Positions 12,042 to 23,815 of a stretch of 64,000 bases of DNA are shown piece after piece. The stretch's first letter is position 1. Every line of letters begins with the position of its first letter. Source of the stretch: Zantedeschia hybrid cultivar. Its lineage: Eukaryota > Streptophyta > Magnoliopsida > Alismatales > Araceae. The translations under genes were made by a program, and so were the position numbers. The notes beneath the pieces are model-generated. The model saw only the letters and a program-made list of their open reading frames with translations. It did not search any database and was not told where the DNA came from. The stretch covers positions 27,651,395 to 27,715,394 of the forward strand of contig JARZZO010000002.1 of assembly GCA_030544215.1 (NCBI GenBank), written 5' to 3'.

Positions 12042-12240
12042 AACTCGATTGATTAAAAATAATTTTTATTGTTTATTAGAACTTGATTTTTAAATTTTTT
12101 AGATTGTCCGATCATAGATGACATGTAAGACACCTCGTGATCCACGTAAAAGTATCTAAAAAATATTTTGTTTAAATTTTATCCACTGCATTGTCTATTA
12201 GTGCAGCACCGAAGGTCAAATATTACTGTAGTCAACAATC
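11827..12240. mobile_element. Fold-back MITE with internal (AT)n run
   Basis: The two halves are imperfect inverted copies: the start gtgctgcattg...cagtgcaatggg pairs with the reverse complement of the end (ccactgcattg...gtgcagcac). The inner arms gatcggatgatctaaaa and ttttagattgtccgatc also face each other. The loop holds (AT)n at 11971-12036. Elements with the same inner words occur at 28136-28497, 30232-30712 and 58350-58650. Non-coding. Confidence 0.65.
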
Positions 12241-13335
12241 AGATTATTGGGTACCATTTGCATACCTACGGTGCACAGTTGCATGCACATAATGAGCCAA
12301 ACCGCTTGGCTCGAGTTTGAGAGACATGGCTCGTTTCCCGAGCCTGAGCTTACCCAAGCGCGGCTTGCGAGCCAAGTATATTAAATTAAATAATAATCAT
12401 TAATGTAATTAACTCTTCTTACTTTGAGTTCTAACAAGAACCTTAATCCAAAGCTTTTGCAAACAAAACCTTACAAGGTGGCCAGCTTTCTTAAATTACT
12501 CGAGACAAAATCTAAAGTGCAGTGCACCCACCCACCGTCCTCAGTCTGCACATAGGCGGGCGGGCAGCTTGGTCTTCAGGGACTTTTAGTCGCACATGTA
12601 AAACCCCATTTTGCCTCGGGTTGAGGTGGGTGACCGAGGGAAATACCTTAGTCTCGCCCCGTGTGCACGTGTCGGGATTGAGGTGTTTCCTTTAGTCGGT
12701 TGACCGAGAAAAGTTCAACCCTTTTTTCTCTCCCCCAGGTTTTTATTATAAATAATTAGTTGTGTCTTGGGCACAGCATGTTATAGGGTGTTGGCCCGGT
12801 TAAGTTTTAGTGGGCTCCCTAATGTTAACAGGTTTGGGTCATTAATTAGTAGATTTGGGCCATTAAGCGGATTTGATAACAAGCTAAATGATTTGGGCCA
12901 ACTCAGAGGAAATGGGCTCGAGTTCGACTTGACATGATTTATTTTGCTCGAGTTCGGGCCTTGAACCCGAATTGAAGCTCAAGCTCGATCGGTTCAGGTT
13001 AGAAATTGTTTTGCTGAGCTGAGCTTGAGCTGTGCTAAGCTTGGGCTTGGCTCATAATTAGGGTTCGACTTGGGTTGTTGCCACTCCTACTAGTAGACCT
13101 CTCGGCTTCATTCACTAAATCTTTTGTTGTTTCATTGATTCTTCCTTATTGCACGCGAAGTTGAAGGCTCTCTTCAATGCAAAATGAGAAAATACAGAGG
13201 AAATTATGATATCATAAACCTATTTTTTGTAAACTCTTGGTTAGCTGTTCTCTATATGCTTTAATAAATTTATAATAAATTTAAGAGACGTCCCCCTGGC
13301 GCTCTGTCTAGCTGGCTGGTTAATATGTTTAGACT
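12241..13335. other. Spacer with GCTCGAGC-rich words, no gene
   Basis: Two stretches (about 12295-12390 and 12890-13070) are full of 'gctcgag' and 'gagctcaag' words in opposing order. That pattern is common at the ends of hAT-type non-autonomous elements, but no clean TIR or 8-bp duplication was found. No coding region seen. Confidence 0.4.
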
Positions 13336-13584
13336 CACTTTGATCGAATAATAAGTTATTTGAAATTATTTATTTATCTGAAATAACTTATTTTAGAAAA
13401 AGAAATTTTTCGATTTGATAATTTTAAGTGAAGAATAAATAATTCTTAAGTCTACAGTGAAATAATTTATTCTCTTAGTATAAATAATTTTGACGCGATA
13501 TAAATTATTCTGACCGTCAAATTAAAATTAATTTTATTTTATGAATAAGAGGTTTTAATCTTTTCCTGTTTTCCAATCAAAGTG
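13336..13584. mobile_element. MITE, CACTTTGAT family, second copy
   Basis: Begins CACTTTGATCGAATAATAAG and ends TTTCCAATCAAAGTG (about 249 bp). It shares the internal order 'tttttcgatttgataatttt', 'aacaattcttgagtct'-like and 'ttatgaataagagg' with the element at 8536. AT-rich and non-coding. Confidence 0.7.
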
Positions 13585-14354
13585 GCGTTTAAGATATTGG
13601 ACTATTACTTTAGCTTTCATGTGATGAATACAAAACAAACGGTTAAAATTAAAAAGAAAAAATTACCAATATATTTTTGAAATCTTTATCTTTATTAAAA
13701 CATCCTATATCCCCCCAAATCTTTAATTATATGTCATTTTAGACCTACGGTTACGAAACGTTTCAGACGGACAGAATATTCGCCTTAACAGGGTGACTCG
13801 GATGGAGGAATTAATTGCACGAATACGCCTCGTTAACAAGTCCTTCTCATCTTCAAACTTGTTGAAATTATTGGGTCATCCAACTCAAAATTTTAAGGTA
13901 ATGAGTAGAGTAGACACCATCTTCTAAACACTTTTTGATTTTGTTCTTTTCTCGGATTATTTTAACACGCTTCTTCACGTGCAGGCCGATTCTAGTCTCT
14001 GTCACGTGGACCATAAATACGGAGTGCGTGACCCAGTTCGTAACTATGGACTCTGATATCATATTACAAATTGTAAAATCCAGATTTTGAGTTTGAAGGG
14101 ATCCAAGATCATAAGTACTGGCCACAACTGAAATTAACCGAGGTTGAGTTTAAGGGCCGGTGGTTTCTCTGGGGGTTGGTGGCGACGGCGGTGCCAGTGG
14201 CTGGTGGCTGCAGTGCCGGGGATGGTGGCACTAGTGGCTACGAAACGGCAGCACCGGGGGCTACAGGACGATGGCGCTGGTGGCTACAGGACTGCGGCGC
14301 TATGAGGAGTAGGTGGTGGTGCTTTCCGGGTGTTTGTAGTGAAGTTGCTATCTT

Positions 14355-15100
14355 AGCATTATGTTGCCACCTTCTCGTACGGGAGGAGACTTTGATTTGC
14401 AGCCCTTGGATCAGTCCCAAAAATCTGCTCGGCCTGCACATGTCGTCTCCTGCATGTACACACGGATGTTGTAGCTCTCACACATGCCGTGGATCATATG
14501 GGATGACCAAGTGGCCACCCATGCCCTGCCGGTTCCACCAAGCTATACAACCTGATGACGCTGTCATGGTCCAATATCAGGCAACGTTGAGGCTCCCAGA
14601 CGTGGTTTGACAAGGAAGTGGAGCAGGTCAGTAGACGAGAATAAGCCCTTGTCACCAGGGACTGCCAACCTGCAGGTAGTGTTGAAGTTGGTCTTGCCTT
14701 GAGAGTGTGTGGTGTTGTAGATGAGGTAGAGCACGTAGTTAAACTTGAACTCGTAGTATTCCGACGAGTAGTCCTCAGTGGCCCCATTCGACATGATCAA
14801 CAAGGTGTTCTTGGTGAGACGTTGGACGTGGGGGAGGAAGGCATCAATAGGGAAGATGAAACTCTACCCCATCATCCACCATGCTATTTTCGTGGCCTCT
14901 CAGCACCATGTTGCATATCCAACAACTCCAGTGCTCTCGCACCTGACTGGGAGGTGTCCGTCCTCTCCTTCTTGTCGCCGAACGGGATGACACTGTCATT
15001 GTCTTGGAGGCAGAGTTTGGTTGCCGTGACGTTGGTGGGGCACTCGATCTGTTTGCCACCCACACGACGGGAATGGAGGGCCTGGTGTGGCTAAACAATA
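14355..15100 (-). pseudogene. Receptor-like kinase ectodomain relic (ZmPK1 / S-locus lectin type)
   Basis: On the minus strand, in changing frames, the order is that of a G-type lectin (B-lectin) receptor kinase ectodomain. PVVWVANRSSAPP (about 15070-15030) matches the VVW.ANR.. lectin motif. SSEYYEFKFNYVLYLIYNT and the following GKTNFNTT...AVPGDKGLFSSTDLLHF match the S-locus region. RCLILDHDSVIRLYSL (about 14600-14560) matches the 'LTLDYDGNLRLYSL' motif. IHGMCESYNI and SKGCKSK (about 14490-14390) match the cysteine/EGF-like segment. Stops and frameshifts separate these parts. The 'WQSF..PTDTLLP' part is not recognisable, and no transmembrane or kinase part follows, since the sequence runs into GGTGGC-rich low complexity by 14340. 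In the intact family the protein sits in the plasma membrane and signals through a cytosolic Ser/Thr kinase; this copy cannot. Confidence 0.72.
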
Positions 15101-15110
15101 CTACTTGGGA

Positions 15111-16600
15111 AGGATCTAGGTGCGGGATGGGAAGCTCCTGGCGGTTCCCACCCGACTAGGGGCCTCAATCCTATCACAGTGATCCCTGCTCTACCTCGCC
15201 AATCACTTAAACACCTCTCAGTCGTAGACGCAGCTCTTCATCGTGCTGGAGCAACAGGATAGCCTCTCGAGCTCCGACTACCTCCCATCGAACATGGTGT
15301 CTTGTAGGACCAATTGGACCGATATGGTTTAGGTTTCGGAGCACAACAAGCCAGAGTCGTCAGACAGGAGGCTGTCACCTTTGAAGGAGACGCACTCGAT
15401 GGTGGCGCTAGCGGGGTGGGGAGTTCTAATACCCATCAGGGTGCTGGAAATGGGCTACTGCTAGTACTTAGATCGGCCTTTGGTCAGCTAAATCACCATG
15501 CAAGGCCTCGGCTTCGGCCTTAGCATCGCTGCAGTCGCCACTAGGTTCACCCTCGAGGACGAGGTGGCAACGTCGACACCTACAGGACCATTGGCTTCCT
15601 CATCCTGGTCCTTACGTCAACTACCTCCTTACCTCTCCCACCTCCTAGACACGAGAGCACCGACAAAAATGAGGGTTCTCATGTGCTAGAGTTGGGTCTA
15701 GATAAGAAAGAAATGAGAGAGAGAAATGGGATCGGGAGAGGAAGAAGGGAGGGAGGGGCATGTTAGTACATTCGCCCCTTAACTCAACTAGGGTTAACTT
15801 CCGTAGATGCGACGGTGAGGGTATAAACAGATACAGTCGAAATTTCCAGCGGCATGTAGGGTATTTCATAAAGGTAGAGGTATAGGAACTATATTTAAAA
15901 GTCTTTGAGGGTATATTGGTCATTTTCCTAATTAAAAATTACAAGACAAATAAGTCATCGTTAACTGCAAAATGGATAGAGTCTTTAACCTTTTGCAAAA
16001 CATAAACTGTTCTGATTACAAGATTAAACTAGGTTTATTTCATTCTACTTACTTCAGAATTCATATAAAAGCAGTCTCAAAATAGTTTCGTACAAATGAT
16101 CACTCTCTTGTATTTTCTCAGATAGCAATATGTTAAAAATTCTAAAGACGAGTCCATTCCAAATGCACGAAATAGGAGGAAAAAAGTCTATTTTTCAAGA
16201 AAAATAGTTTAGAAAATAAACAGGGAAAACCTTTTCTTTCCTAACTGGAAAAACTATCTTAAGAGTTTTCTTAGACTTCGAAAAAAAATTCAATAAAAAT
16301 TGACATTTCTCTTCCATTATCTTAGGATCATTTTTTCCTTCTTCAAGAAATAGTAGAGATTTAATAATAATATATACTTTGATGCTTTTCAAAAACTCCT
16401 AAACAAAGAAAACTTATGTTTGTTCATAGAATGTTTATTTAATTTTTTGAGAGAGGATTGGAAAGAAAAACAGTTTTGTGAGTTCTTCATTTGACATCCA
16501 CATTTGACACCAAACATATAACACAAATTTTAAGATGAGTAAATGGCAAATATAAATTTGAACGGCAAATACAATATGTGCCTAGTATCAAATGAGGGAG
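15111..16600. other. Spacer, GC-rich then AT-rich, no gene supported
   Basis: 15111-15700 stays GC-rich and may hold further unrecognisable remains of the receptor-kinase relic, but I could not read its signal peptide or lectin start there. Open frames on both strands are short and share no family motif. 15900-16540 is AT-rich with no feature. Confidence 0.35.
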
Positions 16601-16619
16601 TCACAAAATCATTTGATAC

Positions 16620-16760
16620 AAGAGAGAATCTCTACCGCGGGAATGACGTGGCTCTTTTTGCAGACGTCCGCATGGAAGAATCACTTGGAGGACACGTGGT
16701 TGTCAGGTGTCTCCTCACAGGGCGTCCTCGGTTGATGTGGCCATGGATCCGCTTAACAAT
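16620..16760 (+). promoter_or_regulatory. FLZ-3-promoter-like relic with a G-box, no gene attached
   Basis: The wording agagaatctctaccgcggg...atgacgtggctc resembles the FLZ-3 upstream sequence agagaacctcgatctccacgg...atgacgtggctc at about 31580-31615. It is followed by a CACGTG G-box (near 16693) and a 'gtggccatgg' word. It lies 2.6 kb before FLZ-1 on the same strand. Either a distal element of FLZ-1 or a promoter copy that lost its gene. Similarity is short, so confidence is low. Confidence 0.3.
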
Positions 16761-16769
16761 TTTATATGA

Positions 16770-18990
16770 GAAAGAGACATTAATGAAAGATCATGTAAGT
16801 TCCGATTATTGGTTTTTTTTTCTTTTTATTAATAGATATGAAATTCCGTTAAAAATCATCTATTAAGTTATAGGAAATGAAATAAATTTTTAATAATTAT
16901 ACAAGTTGGAAATAAAAATACCTATTTATGCCTCTATTAATTCGTTTATGTTTCTCAATGATTATGTATTTTATACATCTATCCACACACACATATATTC
17001 TATCCACACACACATATATTGTTAACTTTTACATATATTAAAATTTTGTAAATTTAAATTTTTTTAATTATTAAAAATAAGATTATATATATATATCTTG
17101 AAAGTTTGATAAAAGTAAGGCCACAGTAAGAAGTTAGAAACATTTTAAAATTTTAATATAATTTTATAGCACATGTTTAAGTATATTCACATGTAAATTT
17201 AGATTGATAGATAAAGTAGATCTTAAAAATTCATATATTGTTAACTTTTACATATATTAAAATTTTGTAAATTTAAAATTTTTAATTACTAAAAAAAATA
17301 TCGAAAAGTGAATAGTAATAATGATTTTAAATAACTTCTTAATATAGAGATGATGATAGTGAAGACTTTTTGGTTTACTTCTACTTTAGTTTTTGATTTT
17401 TGATTTAAAAGTAAAAATAGATGCGGAAGCGGAAATACTTACTTCCCTCTTCGTTTCTATCTTCAGTAAACCTTATAGAAAATAAAAACAAAAAATATCA
17501 TTTCTCTTTTCGTCACGGACCCCTTGACAGCCCTATTGTTTACACGCAAACTTTGTATGAGAAATAAAAATAGATATTTTTAAAGATTTTCTATAAAACA
17601 ACTCTTATATTTATTTGCTCGGATCAGTAAGACCACGAATCTTGCGGCGGCATCATTCCCCAGTTTCTACAACACCGAAAGGGCAGAGAGGATCAGAGAA
17701 GACGAACATCTCTTTGATAGAAAAAAACATAAAATATATAATATTTAAAGAAACAGTATTTACTTCACTTAATATTTTGAAATTTGAGTTGGACGATATA
17801 ACATTTTCAATATGATATTAAAATTTATAATTGCAAATTAGATAGCATACTTACATTCGTAATTTATGTGAAAGAATTTAAAATTTTAAAATTTTAAATT
17901 AACTAATTTTAAGTTAAAAGGGCTCAATAATTCCCGCTGTTCTGCGCTATCTTCCGTGTAGTTGGCATAGAATATTATCTGAGCATTCCTTTCGGTTTCT
18001 ATTAAAGCAAGTTTCATGGCTGACAGTATCTCCGAATCTTAGCTAATCTATAACTAAAGGCTCCTTTGACTCTCCATAAAATATCGTAAATATCATATTT
18101 TAAATTATTAATTTTAAAATCATCAATTTTGAATTACGATTTTAAATTAAAAATTAAAGATTTGAAGAATCAACTGACTTTGAAATACGAGTATTTACTA
18201 TACTCCAAAAGATATGAAAAATTACATATAGAAAAAGATTTACTCTAACCCGAACCAAAAAAAAAACCATTGGATTTGTAGAGAGCCGACCAACGGAGCG
18301 TGGTTTTCGGGAGGGTGCAGAGAAATTAGGGAACGACAAAAATTTGAGTGTGCCAAGTGGCAGCCAGCCCGACGGAGACCTCTGCGCAAGATGAATGGGA
18401 GGCTGCCACGCGCGTCTCTTGTTCCTGCAAACGGCCGCATTAGTGAAATGGGACATGTGATCCTGAAATATGCATTTTTAATATAATCTGTAGAGTGTGA
18501 AAATTAACTATAAATTCACTACTTTTAACCAGAATTTTAATTAATTAATTAATTAAAGTTTTGAAAGATCATGGAGACCGAAGAATAAAAGTTACTTTTC
18601 TGTCGGTAAGAAGTATCATAGTAAATTAATATGTATTATAATATTATTTTATATGTAATATTATTTTAAAAATGGTATTTTTCTTTCCTCTTAGAACGGT
18701 CCATGTGAACAACCCTGTTAGTCTAATTTGTAAAAAAACACAAATAAAACATATGTTTGCATCATAAATTAATGTTGGATCGAAATATCCAATGATACCC
18801 GAACAACATAATACGATGATTGATCGGACGCTCTGGATTTGCTCCTCTCCGCGCGCCACGTCCCAATTCCATGGACGTCGTCTTGTAGAACAGCTCGGCC
18901 GCAGAGCCGACAGGAAGCAATAAAAGAAGCGGCGAAGCGTTCCTACCGCCTCTAACAAAGCATAGAAATCGGGTTGTCACATGGAAGAAG
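16770..18990. other. AT-rich spacer before FLZ-1, no gene
   Basis: Contains a 22-bp tandem doubling with ctatccacacacacatat near 16978-17022. A GC-richer island at about 18250-18450 has 'gtgccaagtggcagcc' and 'ggctgccacgcg' in inverted order. No frame here shows a known domain, including the minus-strand frames at 18154-18456 and 18644-18980. Confidence 0.4.
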
Positions 18991-18999
18991 CTGGGATTT

Positions 19000-19321
19000 G
19001 AAGTCTCTGTTCGCCACGCGTGCAGTGAGAGCGGGAGGTGGCGCTTGCTGGCGATTCCAGGAAGCTTGGCACCTCGTGGTGCTCAGTGGGCATCCCCATG
19101 GCCGTTCTGGCTAGTCCCGAGGCAGCAGAGTATGTGGACAAAGCGCCTCTCCCTTTGCTCTCTTCTTCTGGAATGGCCTGCTATATAGCCGAATGGGTCG
19201 CCAGCTACTTCTGCATAACCCGCGTTGAAGCATCTCTACTCCCTTAGTCTCCATAGTCCTCCCAACTCTCTAGAGTGAGAGAGAGAGAGAGGGAGAAGAA
19301 GAAGAAGATCACAGAGAGGCG
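19000..19321 (+). promoter_or_regulatory. FLZ-1 promoter and leader
   Basis: A TATATAG box lies at 19182-19188, about 135 bases before the start codon. The block at about 19030-19140 (ttccaggaagcttggcacc ... catggcc ... gcagagtatgtg) aligns with the FLZ-3 promoter (atcccaggaggccgggtacc ... catggtcc ... gtagagtatgtg). FLZ-1 and FLZ-3 therefore descend from a duplication that included the promoter. The leader carries (GA)n at about 19275-19310. Confidence 0.7.
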
Positions 19322-19732
19322 ATGGCAGATGTCGATGCAGTCCTCGGTTACCCAGCTCTGAGCCGGAGGGCGAGCTCCATGGCGCTCGGGTGCTTGAACT
19401 CCAGGGCGGATGGCGGCGTCACCTTCTCCTTGGAGGCGCCGCCGCGCGAGGAGGAGACGTCCTACCGCTCCCTCGACGCCTGCTTCCGCTGTCAGAGGCC
19501 ACTCCGCGCCTCCTCCGACTTGTTCATGTATCGAGGGGACGCGCCCTTCTGCAGCGAGGAGTGCCGACAGGAGCAGATCGAGGTCGACGAGGCCCGGGAG
19601 AGGGAGACCAGGTACCGGCGGCGGCGGCGGCGGCACCAGCAGCACACCGGGGCCTCCACGCAGCAGTCGGCTCCCGCGACGGCCCAACAGAGCCTCTACG
19701 CGCGGGCTTCCGACGCCGTCCTGGCCACCTGA
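19322..19732 (+). CDS. FLZ: FLZ-1: small FCS-like zinc finger protein
   Basis: Encodes 136 residues in one exon. The FLZ domain (zf-FLZ, formerly DUF581) spans about residues 48-93. The four presumed zinc ligands are Cys54, Cys57, Cys77 and Cys81 (C-x2-C-x19-C-x3-C), with FCS at 76-78 and the signature MYRGDAPFCSEECRQEQI. An acidic PPREEE patch precedes it and an Arg-rich segment (about 98-105) follows, ending QSLYARASDA. FLZ domains are known to bind SnRK1 alpha subunits, so the protein is likely an adaptor of energy and stress signalling in nucleus and cytosol; that role is inferred. The usual FLD before the first Cys is SLD here. First of seven same-strand paralogues and sister of FLZ-3. 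The ATG at 19322 is the first after the TATA box and aligns with the FLZ-3 start. No intron is needed. Codons are strongly GC-ending. Confidence 0.94.
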   Translation: MADVDAVLGYPALSRRASSMALGCLNSRADGGVTFSLEAPPREEETSYRSLDACFRCQRPLRASSDLFMYRGDAPFCSEECRQEQIEVDEARERETRYRRRRRRHQQHTGASTQQSAPATAQQSLYARASDAVLAT

Positions 19733-19761
19733 AAGATGATTAACAAAAAAGGACTTATTTA

Positions 19762-19919
19762 AGGGAAGCTCAGATGAAACACAGCAACAGAAATAACTGG
19801 ATTAATTGGATTTTATTTTTCTTTTCTCTTCGGAATTTTGAGGGATGCTCAGATGAAACACAGCAACAGAAATAACTGGATTAACTGGATTTTATTTTTA
19901 TTTTCTCTTCGGAATTTCT
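19762..19919 (+). repeat. 79-bp tandem duplication in the FLZ-1 3' UTR
   Basis: Two near-identical units start 'agggaagctcagatgaaac' at 19762 and 'agggatgctcagatgaaac' at 19841, each running to 'ctcttcggaattt'. They begin 30 bases after the stop codon. The same wording in single copy follows the FLZ-3 stop ('gagggctgctcaaaggagc', 'cagcaacggaa'), so the doubling is specific to FLZ-1 and recent. Confidence 0.88.
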
Positions 19920-22900
19920 AAGTTATATCTTGTTTTGAAAGAAATAACAAGTTTCGGCATCATTGATCCCTCACCAATGAACATAACAAGGATGCGATGG
20001 TCTTTAATTTTAGGTGCTCTTTGACATTTATTCTTATAAACTCATTCCCGTCCACTTTATATAAAATAATTATTCCCCATTTAAAACGAGGAATGAGTCT
20101 ATTAGAATATCTTTGGTAATTCTTCTGAAAAACTCTTCTGAGAAAGAAGGATTATTCTGAAGATCTCTCAAAAAAATATTACTTCTTTCATAACCAAAAA
20201 AGACGTTCTTCCATAAATTATCATTAAATTAAAAGTGATAGCTAAATGATATTTGTTATACAATGAATGGAGAATTAGGATTGTATTTTTCCTTCTTAGT
20301 GCTGTTTGAGTGCACCTCCAAAAAGATAATTTTTTTTTCAAAATCAAATGCCTAGTGACTTTTTCGAAGGGTACACATTTTTCATGATGTTGTCTCTCAT
20401 CTAGAATCTCATTTAGGAAGTTTCACTGTGACATAAATTTGAGAAGCTAAAATTATTAAAGAGTACATAAATTTGAGAAGCTAAAATTATTAAAAGAGTA
20501 CATAAATAGAAGGAATTTCAAAAAACGATTATGCATGTAAATAGGCTAAAGAAGTCTTTTCCTTTTTTAAATCTATTATTTGCTCCTACAAAGTTACTTG
20601 TAAGCTTTTGAAAAAATGTGGAAAGCGAAATAGTTGAGTTCGTATCTCTCATCCGTTCTAAAAATGAGATGATGTTGATGGCAAACAATATGTATAAATA
20701 CAAGAATATGCATGTGAATAACCCCCCCTCCTTTTCACAGTTTCAATCAATGATTATGACCAAGTATTCAAAATGACTTAATCTCAATGGTTTCACCTAT
20801 CATGAATTTCGGTTAGATATTTAATTATTTAAAATCAAGTCCATCACTAAAGTAAAAGAAATTTCTTAGTGTTTTCTAGAAGGAGTTTGAATGCACCTGG
20901 TGATCTTTCAATCTTTAACCTCTTCATTAGCAATTCTTCAAATTATGTATGCAATACATAACTCCGCAATGACCAGTCTCAAGTCCGGGTGAAAAAAGAG
21001 GGTGTGCATTAGATTGACAATTAGAACTTAATAAAATTTCTCACAGTCAAATTATGAATCCTGAATCAATATCTTGTGTCAGTGTTAGGGAGTTTTCTAG
21101 AAGCGACACACCCATCGATATAATGAGAAGTAAGAGGTTGTTAGGGTATTCTCAAACGATGCGTCCCAATGACGCCGGTTGCAATACCAAATAAACAGGT
21201 TCTCCTATTGTTATATCCTTAATTCAGTTCAATTATTTGTACTTACTTCGGATGTAAGAATCAAATAACATATAAATTCAATATGAATGACGACAGACAA
21301 ATAACTAAAATAATATATTATGTCATTACTATCAAATAATCTATATTAATTTTTTATTGTTAATACCATAATTTCACAAATTATATCATCAATATCAAGA
21401 TCTTAAAGCACGTCAAATATCTGATACAAATAAAATCACTCAACTCACTAAAAAAATGAAAAGGTATATAGCGTATTCAAATCTTACTACATCAATTTAC
21501 ATAATAAAAAATCAAATTTAAATTAGATAATTTCGTGAGTGATCTGAATCAAAATTCTCAACGCAAGTCTGCCTTCTACCTTAACTCCTCTTCCTCGAAC
21601 TCTAAAAATGTTAATAGGTTTATAAGTACAACTAATTAGTAGATAATTAAATCTACCAAATATTAATAATAGAATAATTAAAACTTGTGATAACAAATAT
21701 ATATTATTCACAGTTCTACGTATATCTCAAATAAAAATATGATATAAAAATATAGTCAAATATAAATTTATTAAATCACATGTGTTTTCTAAATAATCAT
21801 GAATGAATCAACTAATACATAATTGATCAAATCTTACTAGCCAAGAATCAAACATATCTAACTTTTCAAATTTTTAGGGCATTATGTATTATCGTCCTTT
21901 GAACATATCACATATCAAATATTAAATAACATGATATAGAAATTTATCAAATGACATTCATATAGGAAAGATAGATTCATATGATTGCAAAAGAATTAGT
22001 TAATCATAATAGATAGATTAACAAAGTAAAGTCAAAAGACATAACTGATTAAAGATTTTTAGATTTATATGTCAATCAAACATATCAAATCTAATCAGAA
22101 TGGACATGTACTCAAACCACACTATACGGAGCCAAACAGAATAAATATCAAAACATCTAGACAAATGATGTAAAAGTCATGATTAGCTGTGCAGAACCGA
22201 GGAATCTAAGCCTCACTAAACTCCAAAATACCAAGACTTTAAGTATCGCCATCTCCTAGTTTAGCAAATTGAAAATCATGATTTCATCCGTTTGCCCTTA
22301 GGTCTAAATAAATATGTATCTAATGTAGATGTTTAGAATAGAATCAGGCCAAATATTTTCTTAAGACAAAAATGTCCAAGTAAAGTTCAATAATTATAGT
22401 ATAATCAAATTAACAAAGATAAAATGTTGACAAAAGATAAACATAGATCTGAAATCTAAATTAACAAAGTATCACATATAAGTATAAGTCAAAATATATC
22501 TTTTCAATATAAAATAGTCACTTATAAAGTCAAATATATCAAATATGTGTCAAAAAAGAGAGCATAATTTCAACATGTAACTGGACAAAAAAGTAAGCTA
22601 TTGAAATTTTTTAGACTTTTTCGAACCATTAACATAATTTATGAAGATTAAACTAAATTCTTAGAGTTAAAAATTTAATAATTAAGTCCGAAAATAACAA
22701 ATAGATTCTAAAAATAGCTTAACTTGGCGAACATAACAAATACATCCATCTAATGAAATATGTGTGCAAAATTTCATACAAATTAGAATTCATATCAGTG
22801 ATCTAAAACATTAAGAGAGAATTCAAGATTTGAGTCGTATTTGGTCAATCGAATAAATAATAGAACAATAACGAACAAATTTATAAAAATTATAAAAAAA

Positions 22901-23680
22901 ATCAAACAATTAAATTTCGTCATGACAAATTTATGATCAAAATTCAAACCTTACTTCGATTTTGATATTTTTATTTTAAAATTTTACTTTAAATTTAAAA
23001 GAGATAGTGTTAACCAAATAATTATCGTCTGAGCAATCAGCATGAGTGTTTAAAAGAAGTCTTAAAGAGTATTTATACGAGTTCTTAATTAGTGTTAAAA
23101 TAAGTAAGTTTGCTCACCAATATAATCAAGTCGAACTCACATGCGTTCAAACTTGATTAGCTTAATGAATCAAGTTAAAATTTTTATTTAAATTTATTTA
23201 TTTAACATAATAAACGAGTCGGGTTTGGTAATAGACCTCCCTACGTATTTTAACAACGTCGTCTTATTTTTGTGTGGGATAAAATATAGTAAAAACATGT
23301 TTTTAGTTTTAGGATCCTATAAAACGTGTCATATTATATCTTGTATATTTAGAAGACCATGAATTGTTGTAAAGGTAATATTAACTTTGGATCCACTGGC
23401 GTGACATAATTATATCTGGTATATTATATCCTGTGCGTATATAACCAATTTTACTTGGTATCGACTATAACTTTTTAACCAAAGTTAATGAACTTAAAAC
23501 CAAGTTTTAAAAGGAAAAAAAAATCCGGCCACCATTTTAAGAAGAGATTATTTTAAAATAAATATTCTTACGTAAAATCAAATTACCCCTTGGGTGACTG
23601 ATGGTGGACTATGATGATAATTATAGTCTTTACAGATATATTTTTAGTCAAATTAACTCCTAATTTTCCTCTCCGGCGCT
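19920..23680. other. AT-rich FLZ-1/FLZ-2 spacer, no gene
   Basis: About 3.7 kb of AT-rich sequence without a credible frame. A ~42-bp tandem doubling (acataaatttgagaagctaa) lies near 20422-20506. Around 23370-23490 inverted words 'ttaactttgg' and 'ccaaagttaa' suggest a small fold-back element upstream of FLZ-2. Confidence 0.45.
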
Positions 23681-23815
23681 ACAAAGCCGGGTGCCTCCAT
23701 GTCCTTTCCCGGCCGGCCAACGGCATACGGAACACCGGCGTCCCGCACCCTAAGCTCCTGCAAAGGAGGAGAGCACAAGGGAAGCTGAGGAAACAGGAGA
23801 GGTGGAAATATATAC
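23681..23815 (+). promoter_or_regulatory. FLZ-2 promoter block, TATA box apparently lost
   Basis: ACAAAGCCGGGTGCC at 23681-23695 is a two-base variant of the ACAAAACCAGGTGCC block of FLZ-4, -6 and -7. The downstream leader words 'cctgcaaaggaggag', 'gggaagc' and 'gaaacag' match the FLZ-5 leader. Where FLZ-5 has TTTTTATAGGCACC, FLZ-2 reads 'aacggcatacggaacacc', so no TATA box is recognisable. The block-to-ATG distance is only 135 bases against roughly 240-260 in FLZ-5, -6 and -7. Confidence 0.6.

Noticed and set aside
14176..14610. 144-residue plus-strand frame
   Set aside because: Made of GGTGGC-rich low complexity and the antisense of the receptor-kinase relic; no domain.
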